A DNA stretch of 8,555 nt, from positions 1-8,555 of the forward strand of contig WFPQ01000258.1 of the NCBI GenBank assembly GCA_015487515.1. Reading direction: 5' to 3'. The notes beneath the pieces are model-generated. The model had not been told where the DNA came from, made no database searches, and saw nothing but the letters and a program-made list of their open reading frames with translations. This DNA comes from Hyphomicrobiales bacterium (GTDB lineage: Bacteria > Pseudomonadota > Alphaproteobacteria > Rhizobiales > Devosiaceae). Position numbers and translations under genes: made by a program. Positions 1 to 6,668 of the stretch are shown here, piece by piece. Every line of letters begins with the position of its first letter. Positions within the stretch are counted from its first letter, which is position 1.

Positions 1-220
1 CCGGTTTTCTGCTCAAGATCTGGTTCCCCTCGTTTGTTCAAAGCGATTTTACAGTCTGCACCGGTTTCATGAATTGCACCAATTGACCAGCCCTTATCAG
101 TCCCCCCATCATGATGAGTCGTCGTCCCCCATCATGGCCCCGGTATCATGGCCCCGGTTGATTTTTGCACGCCCCTTTTGCGCCCCGCCTTTTACCCGCC
201 ACCCTTCTTGCATATCCTTG
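1..220. other. Left-edge non-coding stretch with short repeats
   Basis: No gene is supportable here. Short open frames touch the left edge on both strands, but none has a recognisable product or a start with a ribosome binding site. The stretch lies 3' of the minus-strand permease gene. It contains a 10-bp palindrome CATCATGATG (107-116), a 14-bp exact tandem duplication (131-158), and three degenerate C-rich units of 13-14 nt ending in T-runs (about 167-179, 180-193, 194-206). I see no classic hairpin plus T-run terminator for the permease gene on the minus strand. Confidence 0.5.
131..158. repeat. 14-bp exact tandem duplication (two copies)
   Basis: The unit ATCATGGCCCCGGT occurs at 131-144 and again, without mismatch, at 145-158. 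A related element (CCCCCATCATGA, about 105-116) lies just before it, so the region looks built from variants of a C-run plus ATCATGG. It is non-coding as far as I can tell. The two-copy arrangement resembles the duplications in the secA/isomerase spacer. Confidence 0.9.
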
Positions 221-1996
221 TCACAAGGGCCAGACCAGCATGATCATGGGCACCGAAATCATGATTACGATGATTTCCAGCGGCAGACCCATGGGCCAGT
301 AATCGCCGAACCTGTATCCTGCGGGACCGAGTATCAGCATGTTGTTCTTGTGTCCTATGGGGGTGAGAAAGGCACAACTTGCACCAATGGCAACTGCCAT
401 CAGGAACGGATCCGGATTGACCCCGAGCGCATCGGCAAGCTGAATGGAGACGGGGGCGGCAATTATGGTGGTTGCTGTATTGTTCAGCACGTCGGAAAGG
501 GTCATGGTAGCAATGATGATTATCGAAAGGGCAGCCCATCCGGGCAGCCCGTCGGTAACGGCGGCCAGCCCCGTGGCAATCAGCTGTGTGCCTCCGGTTG
601 CCTCAAGGGCGGCCCCAAGGGGTATCATGGACCCCAGCAGAACGATTACCGGCCACTCGATGCTGTCATAGAGTTCTCGCAGGGGCAGAATGTCAAACAG
701 CACCATCCCGATGGCCACCAGCGCCAGGGCAATGGTCAGTGGCAAAACGTCAAGGGCCCCAAGAACAATGGCAAAAGAAAACAGGGCAATGGCCCCCCAG
801 GCCCTGTCATGGCGGGTCACGTTGAGCTTCCTGTCGGCCAGGGGCAGCACCTGGAGCCGGGCAAATGCCTCGTTCATGCCCGAGGCATTCCCCAATAGCA
901 ACAACACGTCACCGGGGCGCAGCCTGGTACGGCGCACCCTTTCCCGCACCGTTCTGCCCATGCGGCTCAGCCCGATCAGGGATATTCCGTAAGCCCGCAA
1001 CAATTGAACCTGGTTGGCGGAACGACCCACCAGGCGGCTGTCCCGGGTAACCACCACTTCGGCCAGGGTCTGCTCCGAGCTCAGTTGAGCGACCTGGCCG
1101 GATTTTCCCTGGAATTTTATGGAAAGGGCACCGGAAAGGGCATTTAACGCATCGGCCTCCCCCTGGATTATCAGAATGTCGCCGGCCGCTATCCTTGCAT
1201 TCCTGGCCCGGCCCGCAAGGCGCTCTCCCCGCCTGACCAGTCCCAGGATCATGCAATCGTTTCCATCGGCCACCTCGTCCAGTTCCCTCACCTTCTTACC
1301 GATGATTGCCGCCCCCTCCGGCACCACCAGTTCGGCCACGTAATCCTCCATGCTGATCATTTCCTCGACCGGCCCCGCCCCCGACGGGCCGGAAGGGATC
1401 ATGCGCCACCCCGCAAGGGCAATGAAAGCCAGCCCGCCAAGGGCGACCGCAAGTCCGACCGGGGCAAAGTCGAACATGGAAAACGGACTCCCAAGGGCCT
1501 GGTTGCGATAAGAGGCGATTATTATGTTGGGCGGCGTGCCGATCAGGGTGACCATGCCCCCGAGAATGGTTGCAAAGGACAAGGGCATCAGCGACCTGGC
1601 CGGGGGACGTCCCGCCTGGCGGGCGGCCTGCATGTCTACCGGCATCAGCAGGGCAAGGGCGGCCACATTGTTCATGAAGGCAGACAGGGCCCCGCCCAGA
1701 ACCCCCATGAAAGTTATGTGAAGGGCAAGGGACCTGGTGCGGTCAATGGCAACCCTGGTGATCAGGTCAACGGCCCCCGAACGTATCAGCCCGGCCGAAA
1801 TCACCAAAACCAGGGCAACTATTATGGTGGCTTCATGGCCAAAACCGGCAAAGGCCGTTTCCGCTGGCACCACCCCCGATATCACCCCGGCGACAAGGGC
1901 GGCAAAGGCCACCAGGTCATAACGCCACCTCCCCCATAGCAGGCCGGCCAGAACCAGCCCGATCAGGGCAAACAATATGATCTGCTGACTGGTCAA
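221..1996 (-). CDS. SLC13/DASS-family anion permease with RCK_C domains
   Basis: This is a predicted inner-membrane, probably cation-coupled, anion transporter of 591 aa. Hydrophobic helices fill residues 1-200 and 400-590. Each half carries the family signature: SAFMNNVAALALLMPV at 105-120 followed by IGTPPN at 152-157, then SDVLNNTATTIIAAPV at 501-516 followed by TPIGHKNN at 545-552. Between the halves (about 214-386) lie two soluble TrkA-C/RCK_C-like repeats, each with a PEGA/RDSRLVGRS-type strand and an (A/P)GDxLL(I/L) strand; this is typical of bacterial sulfate/unknown-substrate members. The substrate cannot be read from sequence. The frame stays open upstream to a GTG at 2116, but that extension of 40 residues is hydrophilic and unlike the family, and the GTG abuts a terminator. 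The TTG at 1996 gives a family-like N-terminus (MTSQQIILFALIGL...WGRWRYDLVAF) and has a GGAG 9 nt upstream. Family call is firm, start fairly firm, substrate unknown. Confidence 0.9.
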   Translation of the reverse strand: MTSQQIILFALIGLVLAGLLWGRWRYDLVAFAALVAGVISGVVPAETAFAGFGHEATIIVALVLVISAGLIRSGAVDLITRVAIDRTRSLALHITFMGVLGGALSAFMNNVAALALLMPVDMQAARQAGRPPARSLMPLSFATILGGMVTLIGTPPNIIIASYRNQALGSPFSMFDFAPVGLAVALGGLAFIALAGWRMIPSGPSGAGPVEEMISMEDYVAELVVPEGAAIIGKKVRELDEVADGNDCMILGLVRRGERLAGRARNARIAAGDILIIQGEADALNALSGALSIKFQGKSGQVAQLSSEQTLAEVVVTRDSRLVGRSANQVQLLRAYGISLIGLSRMGRTVRERVRRTRLRPGDVLLLLGNASGMNEAFARLQVLPLADRKLNVTRHDRAWGAIALFSFAIVLGALDVLPLTIALALVAIGMVLFDILPLRELYDSIEWPVIVLLGSMIPLGAALEATGGTQLIATGLAAVTDGLPGWAALSIIIIATMTLSDVLNNTATTIIAAPVSIQLADALGVNPDPFLMAVAIGASCAFLTPIGHKNNMLILGPAGYRFGDYWPMGLPLEIIVIMISVPMIMLVWPL

Positions 1997-2005
1997 ATCC
2001 CGGAT

Positions 2006-2009
2006 CTCC
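2006..2009 (-). promoter_or_regulatory. Shine-Dalgarno site that decides the TTG start
   Basis: On the minus strand GGAG is followed by 9 nt and then the TTG at 1996-1994. No comparable purine-rich site precedes the upstream GTG at 2116. Together with the family-like N-terminus this supports translation from the TTG. Confidence 0.6.
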
Positions 2010-2128
2010 AAATCGAATGCAGCTGTTTTTGAGTCTGGTCCAAGTTGACCCCGGGCGCAAGCCTGCCCTGTAATGGAAAATACGGTTTCTGCAATGGATC
2101 GGCTTTTGCCATGCACCGATCATGCATG

Positions 2129-2156
2129 AAAAAACGGGCGGGCATCACCCCGCCCC
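2129..2156 (-). terminator. Rho-independent terminator upstream of the permease gene
   Basis: Read on the minus strand, GGGCGGG (2155-2149) pairs perfectly with CCCGCCC (2142-2136) around a 6-nt loop. It is followed by one G and then six T (2134-2129). This is a textbook intrinsic terminator. It could end the secA transcript about 300 nt after the secA stop, end a small independent RNA, or act as an attenuator in the permease leader. The first two are simpler. Orientation is unambiguous because the T-run lies on the minus strand only. Confidence 0.85.
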
Positions 2157-2241
2157 TAAAGATTTGGAGATCACAAACCGAAGGTTTTTACCGTAAGATT
2201 TCCTCCGTGGAACATGTTCAGACTAGGGTTTGCAAATGAAA
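2129..2241 (-). ncRNA. Possible small RNA or terminated leader (about 110 nt)
   Basis: This is an inferred transcript from a weak promoter-like pair (2247-2275) to the intrinsic terminator. Near its 5' end GGTTT/AAACC (2243-2239 with 2231-2227) can pair. A second small hairpin AAACC-TTC-GGTTT lies ahead of the terminator stem, and a GGAGGA stretch near 2205 is complementary to CTCC near 2170. The stretch also encodes a tiny frame MFHGGNLTVKTFGL ending at 2171, but it has no ribosome binding site. I do not recognise a known RNA family. The terminator is solid; the existence of a discrete RNA is inference. Confidence 0.3.
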
Positions 2242-2246
2242 CCACC

Positions 2247-2275
2247 ATTGAAGAACCGGTTAAAATTTTAGACAA
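2247..2275 (-). promoter_or_regulatory. Weak sigma-70-like promoter candidate
   Basis: On the minus strand TTGTCT (2275-2270) and TTCAAT (2252-2247) are separated by 17 nt. Each matches the consensus hexamer at four of six positions. The site lies in the AT-rich part of the spacer and points toward the terminator at 2129-2156. The match is weak and could be chance. Confidence 0.25.
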
Positions 2276-2446
2276 ATTACAGCAGAATTGCAGTGACCCG
2301 GCCCAGCCATCAACAACCGCCACCAAAAGGTGCATTCTGACAGGAATCTTACGGCAACCCGTAGCGGGAATCCCGCCCCGGCCAGCCCCGTCAGCGGAAC
2401 CATTGCCGAACCGCCGAATATCTGCAATCATCCGGCGATGGTCATC

Positions 2447-2458
2447 CGGCTATAGCCG
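2447..2458. repeat. 12-bp perfect palindrome spanning the secA stop codon
   Basis: CGGCTATAGCCG is its own reverse complement and includes the TAG stop of secA (2452-2450 on the minus strand). As RNA it could form only a tiny hairpin with almost no loop, and no T-run follows, so I do not call it a terminator. Confidence 0.8.
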
Positions 2459-5104
2459 TCCATGACAGTGCTTGAACTTCTTGCCGGAACCGCAGGGGCA
2501 TTTTTCATTGCGGCGGGTGTTTTTCATCAACTCTTCCGAGATCGGCTCAAGGGGAGCATCATCACCGCCTGCCCCGGACTGAAGGGTCTGCTGGGCCTGT
2601 AATGGCTGCCGGGCCTGGGGGGGTTGAATCTGAATGGCCACATGGGCCAGCTGGGTGGTTACCAGTTCGCGCAGATTGTCCAGAAGCTTCTCGAACAGCT
2701 CGTAGGCTTCCTGCTTGTATTCATTCAGGGGATCACGCTGGGCCAGTCCGCGCCATCCCACCACCTTTTGCAGGTGATCAAGGGTTATCAGGTGTTCCCG
2801 CCACAACCCGTCAAGGGAACTGAGCAGATAATGGCGTTCGACCTGCCGCATGGCCTCGGGCCCATATTGAGCCGCCTTTGCCGCGATCACCTCGTCGGCC
2901 GCATCGGTCAGCCTCTGGCGCACCATTTCCACGTCAATGCCCTCTTCCTGTGCCCATTCGTCTATCGGCGCCTCCACGTTCAGATATGTCCTTGCTGCCT
3001 CGGCAAGCTGTTCTGTATTCCACTGTTCGGGATAGGCGCGCTCGGGTATTGCCTTGGCAATGATATTGTCGACCACGTCATGGCGCATGTCCCTGACCGT
3101 ATCCGAGACGTTTGCATCATCCATGAGTTCCAGTCGCTGGCTGAATATCGTCTTGCGCTGATCATTCATCACGTCGTCATATTTGAGAATGTTCTTGCGC
3201 ACGTCAAAGTTTCTGGCCTCGACCTTGCCCTGGGCCCGTTCTATGGCCTTGGTCACCCATGGATGGGTGATGCTTTCCCCCTGTTCCAGGCCCAGTTTTT
3301 CCAGCATGGAATCCATGCGCTCGATGGGAAATATGCGCATCAGATCATCCTGCAGGGACAAAAAGAACTTGGAATGTCCCGGATCCCCCTGGCGCCCTGA
3401 GCGCCCCCGCAACTGGTTGTCTATGCGCCGGCTTTCGTGGCGCTCGGTACCCACCACGTAAAGGCCGCCCGCGGCCAGGGCCTTTTCCTTCTCGGCTGCG
3501 ATGGAGGCTTCTATTTCCCTGATCTTTTTCTGCCTTTGTTCTTCGTCAAGTCCTTCGGTTTCCTGGGCGATCCGCAATTCACGATTGCCCCCCAGCTGGA
3601 TGTCGGTTCCCCGTCCGGCCATGTTGGTGGCTATGGTGACGGCGCCGGGCATGCCGGCATCACCAATGATCTGGGCCTCCTGTTCGTGATGGCGGGCGTT
3701 CAGGATCTTGATGTTCCTGACACCTATCTTTTCCAGCTTTTCGGCCAGGATTTCGGATTTTTCGATGGAAGTGGTGCCAACGAGTATCGGCTGCCCCCGT
3801 TCCTGGCAATCTTTTACCAGCTCTGCTATGGCGGCGAATTTTTCCTCGGCGGTGCGGAATATGGCATCATCCTCGTCGATGCGGGCCACCTCCTTGTTGG
3901 TGGGAACGCTGACCACCTCCAGATTGTATATGTCGGCAAATTCCTCGGCCTCGGTATCGGCGGTTCCGGTCATGCCGGCCAGTTTCTTGTAAAGGCGGAA
4001 ATAGTTCTGAAAGGTTATGGAGGCCAGGGTCTGGTTTTCCGGCTGAATTGCCACCCCCTCCTTGGCCTCCAGCGCCTGATGCAGCCCGTCGGAATAGCGC
4101 CGTCCGGGCATCATCCGTCCGGTAAACTCGTCAATGATGATCACCTGGTTGTTGCGAACGATATATTCCTTGTCCCGATTATATATTCTGTGGGCTCTCA
4201 GGGCATTGTTCAGGTGATGAACGGTGGAAACGTTCTCCGCATCGAACAGCGAACCCCCGGCAAGCATGTTGTCTTTTTTCAGCAGTTCCTCGAATTTTTC
4301 TATGCCCTGATCGGTAAAGGTTGCGGTCCTGGTCTTGCGGTCCAGTTCATAATCCCCCTCTTCCAGATGGCTCATATACTTGTCCATGGCGATATATTGC
4401 TGGGATCGGTCTTCGGCCGGCCCGGAAATTATCAGGGGAGTGCGGGCCTCGTCGATCAGGATCGAATCCACCTCGTCGACTATGGCGAAATTGTGCCCGC
4501 GCTGCACCATCTGGGCCCTGGTGTGTTTCATGTTGTCGCGCAGATAATCAAACCCGAACTCGTTATTGGTGCCATAGGTCACGTCGGCCCCATAGGCGGC
4601 CATGCGCTCTTCTTCGTTCATGTCATGGACTATGGTGCCAACGCTAAGGCCCAGAAATTCATAGACCTGCCCCATCCATTCGGCGTCACGCCGGGCCAGG
4701 TAATCATTCACCGTGACCACGTGCACCCCCTTGCCCTCCAGGGCATTAAGGTAAACGGCCAGGGTCGCAACCAGGGTCTTGCCCTCGCCGGTGCGCATTT
4801 CGGCAATGGCATTTTCATGGAGCACCATGCCCCCGATCAGCTGCACGTCGAAATGGCGCAGGCCAAGGGTACGCCTTGAGGCTTCCCGCACCGTTGCAAA
4901 GGCATCAACGAGCAAGTCATCGAGCTTGCGACCCTCCGCGACCTGGGCCCGCATGTTGAAGGTGCGCGCCTTGAGCTCGCTGTCGGAAAGCTTTTCCATC
5001 TCCGGCTCAAGGGCATTTATTTTTTCGACCCGTGGCCGGTAGGCCCTGATCCGCCGATCATTCAGGGATCCGAAAAGCTTGCGGGCTAGCGCGGAGACAA
5101 CCAT
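2450..5104 (-). CDS. secA: Protein translocase motor ATPase SecA
   Basis: SecA is the ATPase that pushes unfolded preproteins through the SecYEG channel at the inner membrane. The product is 884 aa, full length for the family. Visible elements in order: an N-terminal [19 protein letters not shown] helix; Walker A MRTGEGKT at 103-110; Walker B/DEAD-like [15 protein letters not shown] at 209-223; GTTSIEKSE at 443-451; helicase motif NMAGRGTDI at 494-502; [16 protein letters not shown] at 561-576; and the C-terminal zinc motif with C869, C871, C880 and H881, followed by GRL. The charged segment between QLGG and LAAGGLYV (about 507-547) is, to my knowledge, typical of alphaproteobacterial SecA. 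The ATG at 5104 has GAGGA (5116-5112) 7 nt upstream. The gene is divergent from the isomerase gene. No secM-like regulator is seen. The frame is intact. Confidence 0.98.
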   Translation of the reverse strand: MVVSALARKLFGSLNDRRIRAYRPRVEKINALEPEMEKLSDSELKARTFNMRAQVAEGRKLDDLLVDAFATVREASRRTLGLRHFDVQLIGGMVLHENAIAEMRTGEGKTLVATLAVYLNALEGKGVHVVTVNDYLARRDAEWMGQVYEFLGLSVGTIVHDMNEEERMAAYGADVTYGTNNEFGFDYLRDNMKHTRAQMVQRGHNFAIVDEVDSILIDEARTPLIISGPAEDRSQQYIAMDKYMSHLEEGDYELDRKTRTATFTDQGIEKFEELLKKDNMLAGGSLFDAENVSTVHHLNNALRAHRIYNRDKEYIVRNNQVIIIDEFTGRMMPGRRYSDGLHQALEAKEGVAIQPENQTLASITFQNYFRLYKKLAGMTGTADTEAEEFADIYNLEVVSVPTNKEVARIDEDDAIFRTAEEKFAAIAELVKDCQERGQPILVGTTSIEKSEILAEKLEKIGVRNIKILNARHHEQEAQIIGDAGMPGAVTIATNMAGRGTDIQLGGNRELRIAQETEGLDEEQRQKKIREIEASIAAEKEKALAAGGLYVVGTERHESRRIDNQLRGRSGRQGDPGHSKFFLSLQDDLMRIFPIERMDSMLEKLGLEQGESITHPWVTKAIERAQGKVEARNFDVRKNILKYDDVMNDQRKTIFSQRLELMDDANVSDTVRDMRHDVVDNIIAKAIPERAYPEQWNTEQLAEAARTYLNVEAPIDEWAQEEGIDVEMVRQRLTDAADEVIAAKAAQYGPEAMRQVERHYLLSSLDGLWREHLITLDHLQKVVGWRGLAQRDPLNEYKQEAYELFEKLLDNLRELVTTQLAHVAIQIQPPQARQPLQAQQTLQSGAGGDDAPLEPISEELMKNTRRNEKCPCGSGKKFKHCHGRL

Positions 5105-5330
5105 TGGTATTTCCTCGTAGAAAGAAGCTTTGACAAAAGAAGCCCTTGCAAAGCCGAAAATTTATGATCCATTGCCGGTTAAGGTGATTATTCCCCGGGC
5201 GAAGTCCTTTGTGACCGGAACGTGATCACGGGGAACAACAGCCAGATGTAAGAGGGGGGAACTGTCTTGTCAACGCCGCCGCCATGCCCATGGGCAAGAG
5301 TATGGGCAAGGACATGAAAAAAGACACCGG

Positions 5331-5352
5331 CAGGGACATGACAGGGACATGA
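5331..5352. repeat. 11-bp exact tandem duplication (two copies)
   Basis: CAGGGACATGA occurs at 5331-5341 and immediately again at 5342-5352. The related string CATGACAGGG at 5337-5346, which spans the junction, recurs at 5648-5657 near the isomerase start. Confidence 0.9.
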
Positions 5353-5507
5353 ATGGGGGCATGGATGAAAACGGAACCGGGGCAGACCCGAAAAACAATA
5401 TCTGCCTGCACCGTCCCGTGACCGGAATGGCAATGGCCGATGCTTTTTGTTAGATTTATGAATGAAATTGCTATAAACAGCTGCCAGCAGGAGAATGAAC
5501 CCGCAAG

Positions 5508-5555
5508 CAAATGATGGCAGGGACCGGAATACAAATGATGGCAGGGACCGGAATA
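5508..5555. repeat. 24-bp exact tandem duplication (two copies)
   Basis: Positions 5508-5531 and 5532-5555 are identical over 24 bp. The unit begins CAAATGATGGCAGGG and ends ACCGGAATA. It contains the octamer GACCGGAA that also occurs at 5213 and 5420. Just after it CAGGT (5560-5564) and ACCTG (5568-5572) form a small inverted repeat. The function is unknown; it could be a duplicated binding site or simply slippage-derived DNA. Confidence 0.95.
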
Positions 5556-5614
5556 ATGACAGGTACCACCTGCCGGTTTCCTCTCGCGTGAAACGGGCCC
5601 TGTTATTATGAACG

Positions 5615-5650
5615 ATGGGGCGCCGGATATCCGGATATGAGGCACCCCAT
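5615..5650. repeat. 10-bp inverted repeat upstream of the isomerase gene
   Basis: ATGGGGCGCC (5615-5624) and GGCACCCCAT (5641-5650) are reverse complements at 9 of 10 positions, separated by 16 nt. In minus-strand RNA the odd pair is G-U, so all ten positions can pair; in plus-strand RNA it is a C-A mismatch. The loop is made of the duplicated CCGGATAT. No T-run follows on either strand, so it is not an intrinsic terminator. It could be an operator or a 5'-UTR hairpin about 23 nt ahead of the first candidate start of the isomerase gene. Confidence 0.7.
5623..5638. repeat. 8-bp exact tandem duplication (two copies)
   Basis: CCGGATAT occurs at 5623-5630 and 5631-5638. The junction creates the 12-bp palindrome CCGGATATCCGG (5623-5634). 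The duplication overlaps the left arm and loop of the inverted repeat at 5615-5650. Confidence 0.85.
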
Positions 5651-5670
5651 GACAGGGTAACGGACAAACC

Positions 5671-5700
5671 GGGATGATGGACAACGGGATGATGGACAAT
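5671..5700. repeat. 15-bp tandem duplication over the isomerase start region
   Basis: GGGATGATGGACAA is present at 5671-5684 and 5686-5699, giving a 15-bp unit whose last base differs (C versus T). Because 15 is a multiple of three, the duplication keeps frame with the isomerase gene. It creates extra in-frame ATG codons at 5674, 5677, 5689 and 5692 ahead of the one at 5701. Confidence 0.95.
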
Positions 5701-6582
5701 ATGAAAAACACTAACAGGAAAACATTTGCCCCGGCCCTTTTGGCATTGATGCTGGCAGCCCTGGCCCTGTTGCCTTTGCCTGCCCTTGCCCGGGGCAGCG
5801 AAACCAACATATCCCCGGACTCGGTCGTGGCAACGGTCGACGGGATTCCCATAACCGAAGAAGAACTGGCCTTTGCCGCCGAGGACATGGCCCAGGACCT
5901 GCGCTCCATCCCCCCCGCCGAGCAAAGAGCCCTGCTCACAAGGGTGCTGATCGACATGAAACTGCTGGCCAACGCGGCCCGGGCCCTGAACCTGAACGAG
6001 GGAGAGCTATTTGAAAGGCGTCTGCGCTACCTGGAGGAAAGAGCCCTTAGAAGGGCCTATTTCGTCAGCCAGATAAATGAAACCATTTCCCGGCAAGACG
6101 TGATGGCCGCCTACGAGACCTTTGCCGCATCCCAGGTTCCCGAAGAGGAATTGCGGGCCCGCCATATATTGCTGGCCAGCCTCGAAGATGCCCAGGTGGT
6201 CAGGCAGGAACTGGATGCGGGGCGGGATTTTGCGGAACTGGCCCGGGAAAAATCCACCGGTCCCTCGGGTCCCAATGGCGGCGACCTGGGATTTTTTGGC
6301 CGCGGACGCATGGTCAAGGAATTCGAGGATGCGGTCTTTTCCATGGAAGTGGGGGAAATTTCCGACCCGGTACAGACCCAGTTCGGCTGGCACATAATAA
6401 AGCTGGAAGAACGCAGGCAGAGCAAGCCCCCGGCCTTTGAGCAGGTGGCAGACCAGATCCGCCAGCAATTGCTCGTGGACCGGTTCGACCAGACCGTCGA
6501 ACGGCTCAAGTCCTCTGCGGTGATAGAAATAACCGATCCCGGCATAAGGGCGGTTCTGGAACAGGCCCCCGGCGCCAACTGA
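5701..6582 (+). CDS. Secreted parvulin-type peptidyl-prolyl isomerase
   Basis: This is a PpiC/SurA/PrsA-like folding factor expected to isomerise Xaa-Pro bonds in exported proteins in the periplasm. From the ATG at 5701 the product is 293 aa. It has a basic start (MKNTNRK), a hydrophobic stretch and an ALA-RG-type signal-peptidase site near residue 30. A SurA-N-like helical segment follows (about 42-145, beginning VVATVDGIPITEEEL). The parvulin domain covers about 151-237: RARHILL with H155, GGDLGFFGRGRMV at 193-205, FEDAVF at 208-213 and FGWHIIKLEE at 228-237. A short C-terminal helix ends the protein. Starts at 5674-5692 are also in frame but only add MMDNG-type repeats before the signal peptide. 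None has a strong Shine-Dalgarno sequence. The gene is divergent from secA and 86 nt ahead of argJ. Family is firm; the exact start is uncertain. Confidence 0.92.
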   Translation: MKNTNRKTFAPALLALMLAALALLPLPALARGSETNISPDSVVATVDGIPITEEELAFAAEDMAQDLRSIPPAEQRALLTRVLIDMKLLANAARALNLNEGELFERRLRYLEERALRRAYFVSQINETISRQDVMAAYETFAASQVPEEELRARHILLASLEDAQVVRQELDAGRDFAELAREKSTGPSGPNGGDLGFFGRGRMVKEFEDAVFSMEVGEISDPVQTQFGWHIIKLEERRQSKPPAFEQVADQIRQQLLVDRFDQTVERLKSSAVIEITDPGIRAVLEQAPGAN

Positions 6583-6668
6583 AGGAGCACCGGCCATAAA
6601 ACCGCCAGATCAGGAAACCGCCGGGTCATGATGCTGGAGGACCCGGCCTTCACCCACGGAAAACTGTT

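Larger units (their letters stand above)
1997..2449. other. Non-coding spacer between secA and the permease gene
   Basis: This 453-nt stretch has no ORF I would call a gene. It is more AT-rich than its flanks around 2160-2290. Small palindromes are visible: GAACATGTTC at 2210-2219, TTTGCAAA at 2229-2236 and TAAAATTTTA at 2261-2270. TCATCCGGC occurs at 2428-2436 and 2442-2450. On the minus strand it contains a terminator (2129-2156) and a possible promoter (2247-2275), described separately. No convincing promoter is visible between the terminator and the TTG start of the permease gene, although one would be expected there. Confidence 0.6.
5105..5700. other. Long divergent spacer between secA and the isomerase gene
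   Basis: These 596 nt hold no supportable gene; long minus-strand frames here only extend antisense frames of the isomerase gene. The promoters of both flanking genes must lie here, but I find no convincing pair of hexamers. An AT-rich patch with TTGTTA (5447-5452) and TATAAA (5472-5477) has a 19-nt gap, too wide to call. The stretch is notable for exact two-copy tandem duplications, palindromes (GCCCATGGGC 5286-5295, CGTGATCACG 5221-5230, CCGGATATCCGG 5623-5634), an inverted repeat at 5615-5650, and the octamer GACCGGAA four times in one orientation (5213, 5420, 5522, 5546). Confidence 0.7.

Noticed and set aside
1..130. Short open frame on the minus strand reaching the left edge
   Set aside because: About 40 codons are open but without an ATG/GTG start near its beginning, a ribosome binding site or a recognisable product. 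It cannot be told from chance.
74..898. 274-codon plus-strand frame from the left edge
   Set aside because: From 221 onward it is antisense to the permease. Its composition is Gly/His/Gln-rich noise, and no start context is present.
601..1900. Many copies of CAAGGGC on the plus strand
   Set aside because: On the coding strand this is GCCCTTG, reflecting frequent Ala-Leu codons (GCC, CTT/TTG). The plus-strand genes show it in their coding orientation too, so it follows codon use and not a strand-specific genome motif.
3437..4879. 480-codon open frame on the plus strand opposite secA
   Set aside because: It is antisense to a well-conserved secA frame, has a low-complexity G/H/V-rich product, no family resemblance and no ribosome binding site. 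Long antisense frames are expected in GC-rich coding DNA.
5447..5477. TTGTTA ... TATAAA as a promoter for the isomerase gene
   Set aside because: The spacing is 19 nt and the start lies over 200 nt away. The match is suggestive but not good enough to list.
5188..5972. Two overlapping minus-strand frames of about 245 codons in the divergent spacer
   Set aside because: They run antisense through the start of the isomerase gene and through the repeat-rich spacer. Their products are repetitive (SGPCHHLYSGPCHHL-type) because of the tandem duplication, which is not evidence of a protein.
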